Shown piece after piece: positions 44,994-50,569 of a stretch of 50,569 nucleotides of DNA (positions are counted from its first letter, which is position 1; each line of letters starts with the position of its first letter). The notes below the pieces were generated by a model that saw nothing but the letters and a program-made list of their open reading frames with translations, searched no databases and was not told the origin of the DNA. Location of the stretch: contig JAAYKL010000126.1 of NCBI GenBank assembly GCA_012522445.1, positions 1-50,569 on the forward strand. Direction: 5' to 3'. Both the position numbers and the translations under genes were made by a program. Source of the stretch: Myxococcales bacterium (GTDB taxonomy: Bacteria; Myxococcota_A; Polyangia; JAAYKL01).

Positions 44994-47180
44994 TTAGGAA
45001 TGCAGGACGCGATCGGTTAAGGACGAACAGCGATACGCCATGCTGTCATTTTTGATGGCGATGCGCAGCGCCCGGCGGGTGCCCACCAGCACGACGAGTT
45101 TTTTGCCGCGCGTAATGCCGGTGTACAGCAGGTTTCGCTGCAGCATGATGAAGTGCTGTGTGTGGACGGGCATGACCACCACCGGGTACTCCGAGCCCTG
45201 GGATTTGTGGATGGAGCACGCGTAGGCCAGCGTGGTCTGCTCCAGGTCGGACACCGGGTAGCGCACCACGCGATCGTCGAACGCAATGGCCACCCACTCG
45301 CCCTCGTCGTCGGCGGACACCACGCGCCCGATGTCGCCGTTGTACACCTCCAGCTCGTAGTTGTTGCGCACCTGCATCACCTTGTCGCCGATGCTGTAGC
45401 GATGCTGCGCCGTCCCCACAACTTGCGGACGGGGATTCAGAAGCTGCTTCAACTCCGCGTTGAGGTTGTTGGTGCCGAGCAGCCCCTTGTGCATCGGCGT
45501 CAGCACCTGCACATCGACCACGGGATCAAACCCAAAGGCCGTGGGGATGCGCTTTTGCACCATCTCTTTGATCGCGCTGAGGCAATCCTCGGGCTCCTCG
45601 CGCTCGATCCAAAACAAATCCGACGCGCTGCCCTTCTCGCCGGTGGGCGGCTCCTGTCCGTGCAAGACCGCGTGGGCCCCCGTGACAATCATGCTGCGTT
45701 GCGCTTGCCGAAATATCTCGGTCAACCGCACGATGGACAAGGCCTGCCCCAGGCGCTTATCGAGCCCAAGGAGATCGCCGAGCACCGCGCCCGGTCCCAC
45801 CGAGGGCAATTGATCGGGGTCGCCCACCAGGATGAGGCGCGCCCGGCTCTTCACCGCGCTGAGCAGCGCCGCAAAGAGCTCGATGTCCACCATCGAGACC
45901 TCGTCGACCACCACGACATCGTGGGTAAGCGGGTTGTGTTCGTTGCGCTCAAAGACCCCGGTGCGCGGCGTGTACTCCAACAATCGGTGCAGGGTCACGG
46001 CGTCTCGCCCCGCGCTCTCAGACATGCGTCGGGCAGCGCGACCCGTGGGCGCGGCCATGGCCACCGTTAGGTTTTGATCGACCAAGCACGCCACCAGGCC
46101 CTTGAGCAATGTCGTTTTTCCGGTGCCCGGACCGCCCGTCAACACCATCACCCGCGCCGACGACAAGCCGTCAAACGCCGCGCGCTGGTTGGGCGCCAAC
46201 TGAATGGCTGAGAGCGCTTCGGCGCGTGCCGCAGCTTCGGCGGGGTTGAGGCGCAGCGGTTTCACCGGCGCGTCGAGGATGCGCTTCAGGTGCTGGGCGG
46301 CACCGGTTTCGGCGGCGTACAGCGACGGCAGATACACATGCGCCCCGGCGTTTTTGCCTTCCATGCGCACGTGGCCCATCAACAGCAGGCGCTCCAGGGC
46401 GTCTTCGAGTTTGTCGACGGCGATGTCGAGCAGGCGCTCCCCGCGCACCAGGAGTTCTTCGAGCGGCGCAAAGGTGTGCCCCTCCTTGCTGGCGTCTTCG
46501 AGGGTGTACAGCAAGCCCGCCTCCGCGCGGTGCGGTGAATCTAAGGGAAAGCCCAGGTGCCGGGCGATGCGGTCCGCCGACACAAAGCCGATGCCGCTGA
46601 CCTCGCTGGCCAAGCGGTAGGGATTTTCATTAACGAGGCGGATGGCGCGCTTGCCGTATTTCTTGTAAATCCGCGCCGCGTACGCCGGGGACACGCCCGC
46701 CGATTCGAGGAACACCATTACATCGCGCACCTCGCGCTTCTCGATCATCGCCTTGGAGATGGCGCGGGCGCGTTTGCGGCCAATGCCCTCCACTTCGGTG
46801 AGGCGCTCCGGAGAATGCTCAATGACCTCGAGGGCGTCGAGGCCAAAGCGCTTCACCATGCGCTCCGCCATCACCGGTCCGATGCCGGGGATCAGGCCCG
46901 AGCCCAAAAACTTTTCGATGCCTTTGAGGGTTTGCGGGACCAGCGGCAAACAGGTGTCGGCGCGAAATTGACGCCCGTGCTTGGCGTCCTGCACCCACTT
47001 GCCCGAGAAGCGCACATTTTCACCGGGGGTGATTTCCTGAAAGGCCCCCACCACGGTTTGGATCGGCGCATTTCCGGGCACCGATAGGCGCAGCACGGTC
47101 CAGCCATTTTCGCGGTTGCGAAACACGACGCGCTCCACCACGCCTTCGAGCATGTTTTCGTTGGGCAGCAAACTTCTCAT
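44994..47180 (-). CDS. recD2: RecD2-type ATP-dependent helicase
   Basis: The 728-residue 5'-3' DNA helicase belongs to the RecD-like (RecD2) group, which works without RecBC. It has an N-terminal OB-like part, tandem helix-hairpin-helix elements (LIPGIGPVMAERMV, EVEGIGRKRARAI), and Walker A in LTGGPGTGKTTLLKGL. Walker B/DEVS follow (VVVDEVSMVD), with later motifs LVGDPDQLPSVGPG and CSIHKSQGSEYPVV. Start 47180 was preferred; an ATG nine codons later is an alternative. It stands alone and probably serves repair or replication-fork maintenance. Confidence 0.93.
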   Translation of the reverse strand: MRSLLPNENMLEGVVERVVFRNRENGWTVLRLSVPGNAPIQTVVGAFQEITPGENVRFSGKWVQDAKHGRQFRADTCLPLVPQTLKGIEKFLGSGLIPGIGPVMAERMVKRFGLDALEVIEHSPERLTEVEGIGRKRARAISKAMIEKREVRDVMVFLESAGVSPAYAARIYKKYGKRAIRLVNENPYRLASEVSGIGFVSADRIARHLGFPLDSPHRAEAGLLYTLEDASKEGHTFAPLEELLVRGERLLDIAVDKLEDALERLLLMGHVRMEGKNAGAHVYLPSLYAAETGAAQHLKRILDAPVKPLRLNPAEAAARAEALSAIQLAPNQRAAFDGLSSARVMVLTGGPGTGKTTLLKGLVACLVDQNLTVAMAAPTGRAARRMSESAGRDAVTLHRLLEYTPRTGVFERNEHNPLTHDVVVVDEVSMVDIELFAALLSAVKSRARLILVGDPDQLPSVGPGAVLGDLLGLDKRLGQALSIVRLTEIFRQAQRSMIVTGAHAVLHGQEPPTGEKGSASDLFWIEREEPEDCLSAIKEMVQKRIPTAFGFDPVVDVQVLTPMHKGLLGTNNLNAELKQLLNPRPQVVGTAQHRYSIGDKVMQVRNNYELEVYNGDIGRVVSADDEGEWVAIAFDDRVVRYPVSDLEQTTLAYACSIHKSQGSEYPVVVMPVHTQHFIMLQRNLLYTGITRGKKLVVLVGTRRALRIAIKNDSMAYRCSSLTDRVLHS

Positions 47181-47346
47181 CACCCCTGCTTTATTGCGAT
47201 TATCCGCCGCACCCGCAATGCCTTTGTTGGCGAACAGCGACGCGCGCAACGCGCATCGCTTGCAGTCCCGCCCTCATCCGCCAACGCGAAACGCGCGGCA
47301 AAGGACAACAGCGGAGACGCCAACTAAGGAGATGGAACGCAGCGGG

Positions 47347-48951
47347 TTACGCGTCGGGTTTGCTCGGCGATGCATCGCCCGCAGTCGGGGCCGGGGGAAC
47401 GAGGGATTCGCCGTTGCGGCGCGCCTCCCGGGCCTGCACCATCAGCATGCGGTTGATGGCGTGGGTGTATGCCCGCGCGCTGGCCACAATCACGTCGGTG
47501 CTCGAGGACTCGCCCGAATAGCCGCGCTTGCCATCAAAGATGCGCACCGTCACCGTGCCCTGGGCATCAATGCCCTCGGTGACGTTTTGCACGCTGTATC
47601 CCGTGAGCACAGGCGACACGCCCACCACGCGATTCACCGCGCTGTAGATGGCGTTCAGCGGTCCGTCTCCGGTGGCCGCATCGGTGTACTCCTGGCCCGC
47701 GGCGTCCTTGATCTGAATGGTGGCCGTGGCGATGGCGTGCGTCCCCGAAGCGATGTGCACCTGCTCCAGCGTCCACTCCGGGCTTTGCACCTCGCCCAAG
47801 CGGTCGTCGACCAGGGCTTCGATGTCGCGGTCGTCCAGTTTCTCTTTGCGATCGGCCAGCGCCTTAAAGTCGTCGAAGATCTGGTTGAATTCCGCCTCGG
47901 ACAACTGGTAGCCGCGCTCCTCCAGGTGTACGCGGAAGGCGTGTCGCCCCGAGAGCTTGCCGAGCACCAACTGCGTCCCTTGCGGAATGCCGATGTCTGC
48001 CGGATCGATGATCTCCCAGGTTTCGCGCATCTTCAAAATGCCGTCCTGGTGAATGCCCGAACCGTGGCGAAACGCATTGCGGCCCACGATGGCTTTGTTC
48101 CACTGCACGGGCATGCCGCAGTGCCGCTCGACCAGCTTGCTGGTGCGGTACAGCTCCTTGGTGCAAATGTTCGTGTCGAGGCCCATGAACTTTTTGCGCG
48201 TCTTGAGGATCATCACCACCTCTTCAAGGGCGGTGTTGCCCGCGCGCTCGCCGATGCCGTTGATGGTGCCCTCCACCTGGCGCGCCCCCGCCGATACCGC
48301 GGCCAGGGCATTGGCGGTCGCCAGCCCCAAGTCGTTGTGCGCGTGGCAGCTAAAGACGGCCTTATCGGAGTTGGCCACATTGGCAATGATGTCGGCGAAC
48401 ATCTGGCCGTGCTCCGCGGGAATGGCGTATCCCACTGAGTCGGGCACGTTGATGGTTTTCGCGCCCGCGGCAATGGCGGCGTCGATGATTTGGTACAAAA
48501 AGTCGCGGTCGGAGCGCGTGGCATCCATGGGGCTGAACTCGATGTTGCTGGTGAACGTCGCCGCGTAGCGGATGCTCTCCACAGCCTGGGCCAGCACCTC
48601 TTCGCGGGTCTTGCCCAACTGGTTCACAATCTGAATGTCGCTCGTATTGATGAACACGTGAATGCGGGGGTCCGCCGCGCCCTTCACGCCTTCCCATGCC
48701 GCGTCGATATCGCCCTTGATGCACCGGGCCAGCACGCAAATCGTCGCATCGCGCACCTCTTTCACCACGTGCTTCACCGCCTCCATGTCACCGGGCGACG
48801 TGCGCGGAAAACCCGCCTCGATGATGTCGACACCGAGCTTCTCCAACTGCTTTGCGATGAGAATTTTTTGCCGCAGCGTGAAGGATACGCCAGCAGATTG
48901 CTCACCATCTCGCAATGTTGTGTCAAAAATCAGTACTTTGTTGTTGCTCAT
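47347..48951 (-). CDS. leuA: 2-isopropylmalate synthase
   Basis: The 534 residues perform the first committed step of leucine synthesis, joining acetyl-CoA to 2-oxoisovalerate. The catalytic barrel begins with IFDTTLRDGEQSAGVSFT; the metal His pair is in SCHAHNDLGLATANAL and the second signature in GIGERAGN. The C-terminal regulatory domain (about 390-515) is present, so leucine feedback is expected. A 20-residue Pro/Ala/Asp tail ends the protein. AGAGGA precedes the ATG. Confidence 0.94.
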   Translation of the reverse strand: MSNNKVLIFDTTLRDGEQSAGVSFTLRQKILIAKQLEKLGVDIIEAGFPRTSPGDMEAVKHVVKEVRDATICVLARCIKGDIDAAWEGVKGAADPRIHVFINTSDIQIVNQLGKTREEVLAQAVESIRYAATFTSNIEFSPMDATRSDRDFLYQIIDAAIAAGAKTINVPDSVGYAIPAEHGQMFADIIANVANSDKAVFSCHAHNDLGLATANALAAVSAGARQVEGTINGIGERAGNTALEEVVMILKTRKKFMGLDTNICTKELYRTSKLVERHCGMPVQWNKAIVGRNAFRHGSGIHQDGILKMRETWEIIDPADIGIPQGTQLVLGKLSGRHAFRVHLEERGYQLSEAEFNQIFDDFKALADRKEKLDDRDIEALVDDRLGEVQSPEWTLEQVHIASGTHAIATATIQIKDAAGQEYTDAATGDGPLNAIYSAVNRVVGVSPVLTGYSVQNVTEGIDAQGTVTVRIFDGKRGYSGESSSTDVIVASARAYTHAINRMLMVQAREARRNGESLVPPAPTAGDASPSKPDA

Positions 48952-48988
48952 GTTGTCCTCTTTTCGGTTTATGCAAAGCAGCCCACTT

Positions 48989-49064
48989 CCTGTAACGGGT
49001 GGGTCTGGGTGTTGCTAAAGTGATTGGATTGTAGCGACGAAAATCAGGCCGGCCCGTTTACAGG
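48989..49064 (-). promoter_or_regulatory. Inverted repeat upstream of leuA
   Basis: CCTGTAACGGG (48989-48999) and CCCGTTTACAGG (49053-49064) are complementary apart from one extra T, with 53 bases between them. In the leuA leader it could be a long-range stem or two half-sites of a regulator. No leucine-rich leader peptide or T-box is seen. Confidence 0.35.
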
Positions 49065-49084
49065 GATGGCGCAGGTAGTAGCAA

Positions 49085-49100
49085 GGGGCTTAGGAGCCCC
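49085..49100. terminator. GGGGCT-TAGG-AGCCCC hairpin
   Basis: A perfect six-base-pair GC stem with a four-base loop lies in the gap between leuA and the DUF262 gene. No T-run follows on either strand and both genes point away from it, so it may be an insertion scar or a boundary hairpin rather than a terminator. Confidence 0.3.
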
Positions 49101-49459
49101 AGCGCTTGGCGTGCACAAGAAAGAAAGCTGATGTAAATCATAAAAAACATAGCGCCAATCTGAGCCCAATGGTGCGCCCTGTCAAGAAAATTTCGCTTTC
49201 AGTTATGGCGCATGCCTTTTTTTCAGCCGTGGCACCGAAAACCCTCCGCCCGCGCTCGACAAAACCACCGAAAAACCACCGCTCCGAGTCTTTATGTATC
49301 GAATATGGAAAAATAAAAGCGTTCCTGGGCAAAAAAAACAACGTTCTGCCCAAAAACTGTCCGCTGGCCATTTTACAACCACACCTAGCCACGGTGGAGG
49401 AAGGTACGGGACAGCATTCCAAGACCAACCAAAACCAACACAGAAAACGAGGTAAAAAA

Positions 49460-50473
49460 ATGGAGACATCAACCACGATCAAGAAAATGTTGGCGAACAA
49501 CCAAATCGTTGTGCCCGCGTATCAACGCGCCTATTCGTGGGACACGGAACCCGGGAAAGAAAATTCGCCCAAACAGGTGAACACATTTCTCAGCGATTTG
49601 GCGGATTACATCCAAAGCGCAACAACATATCCCTATTACTTTGGTCACTTTCTCTTTGAAGAAAAAAGCGACGACAAATACGCGGTCATCGACGGGCAAC
49701 AGCGACTCACCACCATCGCGATCTTTCTCTCGGCGCTCTTTCGTCGGCTGAAGCGCATCCGCCCCCTCAGCGAAACAGAACAGGTGGCGTTTGAAGATTT
49801 GATTAAGAGAAAATCAACCTACCGCCTTGAAACGGTGGATTACGACAATCTGTTTTTTAAAGACTATGTCATCGACCAAACGCGAATCGCCAAGACAGGG
49901 CTTGCAACAGAATCGGAAAAGCGAATTGCGGCTGCTTTTGATTTTTTTGTCGCCCAGTTCGAAAACAAAGAAGAAGCGTATCTGCTAAAAATGCTGGATG
50001 CCGTTCAAAACGCCTCTTGCACGACGCATCCCATCAAAAACGAATCCGAAGCCGTTCAAATGTTCATCTTCCAAAACAACAGGGGCAAGAGACCTTCCCA
50101 TTTGGAGATCATCAAGGCGCAATTCATGTTCTACATCCACCTGCATGGGGGCCAAGAAAAAGAGGCGCTCATAAAGGAGATCAAGGAGAGATTTGAAAAG
50201 ATCTACCAGTCCATCTCATCCATTGAGTACCGAATGCGAGAAGACGATGTCTTGGTGTACACGCAGCGCGTCTACTTCAACTCTCTTTTGGAGGGCAAGG
50301 CCGTTGAAAAAATCAACAAATTGCTTTCAGAACCGCAACCGAAACCGATTCTCTTCATTAAATCGTTTACGTTGTCTCTGGCGGAAACATTTGCGCATTT
50401 GAAGACTTTTTTGAGGGAGGATGAAAGAGAACACTTTGACGTGTGGTCTTGCCCTGAATTTGTGGACATCTGA
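49460..50473 (+). CDS. DUF262 (GmrS-type) protein truncated by an IS
   Basis: The 337 residues match the DUF262 N-terminal domain of GmrSD-type modification-dependent restriction proteins. Visible are VPAYQRAYSWD, FGHFLFEE, the nucleotide-binding motif DGQQRLTTIAIFL, and FIFQNNRGKRPSHLEIIKAQ (the F-x-x-x-N-x-x-G motif). Such proteins normally continue into a DUF1524 HNH nuclease domain. Here the frame stops at TGA, and the T and G of that stop appear to be the first bases of an IS3-like element. The gene is therefore broken at about codon 338. Base composition is more AT-rich than neighbours, and it is an accessory, probably horizontally acquired, defence gene. GAGGT precedes the ATG at 49460. 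Confidence 0.8.
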   Translation: METSTTIKKMLANNQIVVPAYQRAYSWDTEPGKENSPKQVNTFLSDLADYIQSATTYPYYFGHFLFEEKSDDKYAVIDGQQRLTTIAIFLSALFRRLKRIRPLSETEQVAFEDLIKRKSTYRLETVDYDNLFFKDYVIDQTRIAKTGLATESEKRIAAAFDFFVAQFENKEEAYLLKMLDAVQNASCTTHPIKNESEAVQMFIFQNNRGKRPSHLEIIKAQFMFYIHLHGGQEKEALIKEIKERFEKIYQSISSIEYRMREDDVLVYTQRVYFNSLLEGKAVEKINKLLSEPQPKPILFIKSFTLSLAETFAHLKTFLREDEREHFDVWSCPEFVDI

Positions 50474-50569
50474 CTTAATGGGGATAATCCCCCGGAGGAG
50501 GCAGTGATGTCCAAACGAAACAGAAGAACATTTACGAAAGAGCAGAAGGCTGACGCGGTGCGGCTGGTA
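50471..50569 (+). mobile_element. IS3-family insertion sequence, left end (partial)
   Basis: The element begins around TGACTTAATGGGGATAATCC at 50471, with the TG start usual for IS3 ends. A perfect GGGGATAATCCCC palindrome lies at 50480-50492 and a GGAGGAGG site before OrfA. The right end lies outside the window, so target duplication and exact borders cannot be seen. Confidence 0.65.
50507..50569 (+). CDS. IS3-family transposase OrfA (3' partial)
   Basis: Twenty-one codons are visible: MSKRNRRTFTKEQKADAVRL and one more Val. The (R/K)xFTxEQKxxAVxLV start is the well-known N-terminus of IS3-family OrfA proteins, which have a helix-turn-helix and leucine zipper and are followed by OrfB by frameshift. 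The gene runs off the right edge. The ATG follows GGAGG; a GTG one codon earlier is less likely. Confidence 0.8.
   Translation, partial: MSKRNRRTFTKEQKADAVRLV

Larger units (their letters stand above)
48952..49459. other. Long divergent gap leuA / DUF262
   Basis: This 508-base stretch holds a paired inverted repeat 38-113 bases upstream of leuA, a GC hairpin, and then AT-richer DNA leading to the DUF262 gene. The frame of the DUF262 gene stays open back to about 49106, but it has no ribosome site or protein-like content there, so I treat it as noncoding. No RNA gene is recognised. Confidence 0.5.

Noticed and set aside
44994..47249. Longest start of recD2 at 47249
   Set aside because: The first 23 residues are not like the family and lie upstream of a better start.
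49106..49459. Upstream extension of the DUF262 gene
   Set aside because: The frame is open but basic and unordered, with no start signal; the ATG at 49460 has a ribosome site and begins the family domain.
1..50569. tRNA, rRNA or CRISPR sequences
   Set aside because: No cloverleaf with the GTTCRANYC arm, no rRNA motifs and no regularly spaced repeat-spacer pattern were noticed in reading. A covariance-model scan would be decisive.

Overview
The window is a GC-rich bacterial chromosome segment, most likely from a deltaproteobacterium-like lineage (Myxococcota, Bradymonadota or a relative). This is inferred from gene style, not from a marker-gene search. The pointers are many secreted lipoproteins with long acidic or Pro/Ala linkers, an FHA-GGDEF protein, a receiver-PATAN-TPR regulator, a Ser/Thr kinase with an HRDVSPHN catalytic loop, a MopE-type metal-binding lipoprotein, and an archaeal-type class I lysyl-tRNA synthetase. 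I recognise no rRNA, tRNA or CRISPR array.

Left part (1-14 kb) is surface and signalling. It holds a partial EGF-repeat protein, a 1249-residue beta-propeller lipoprotein, an acidic one-helix membrane protein, the queG-ybeY pair, a diguanylate cyclase, an IPT/TIG lipoprotein, a receiver-PATAN-TPR protein coupled to a propeller-like lipoprotein, and an Ig-like lipoprotein. From 14 to 20.5 kb comes a pgk-tpiA-secG cluster in the usual order. The PGK has lost nearly every catalytic and substrate-binding residue, and SecG carries a 150-residue Ala/Pro/Asp tail. Around it lie a DsbA-like thiol protein, a serA-type dehydrogenase, a nitroreductase, a DUF6918-like protein and a ComEA-like helix-hairpin-helix protein.

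The middle (20.6-35 kb) starts with an RND-superfamily transporter, class I LysRS, and a thiL-kinase pair. A compact forward run follows: yceD-rpmF-fabH-fabD-acpP-fabF-rpiB-nrdR-ribD, with several 1-4 bp start/stop overlaps. It lacks plsX, fabG and glyA, which often sit in such runs. Facing it is a two-gene regulatory pair, a MerR-like protein and a sigma-region-4-like protein, with a near-perfect inverted repeat in its leader.

The right part (35-50.6 kb) has rplS with a downstream TPR lipoprotein; a stress module (ferritin-like protein, peroxiredoxin, SrkA-type kinase); ornithine aminotransferase; a small transpeptidase-type PBP; a MopE-motif lipoprotein; argH; a DUF4136-like lipoprotein; recD2; and leuA. 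The right edge is accessory DNA. A more AT-rich DUF262 (GmrS-type) gene is cut off by an IS3-family element, whose first bases supply its stop codon and whose OrfA begins at the window end.

Most interesting observations: the PGK-like pseudoenzyme in the normal pgk slot; the receiver whose phosphoacceptor Asp is Glu; the sigma-4-like/MerR pair with its candidate operator; the tailed SecG; the Notch-like EGF repeats; and the IS-truncated DUF262 gene.
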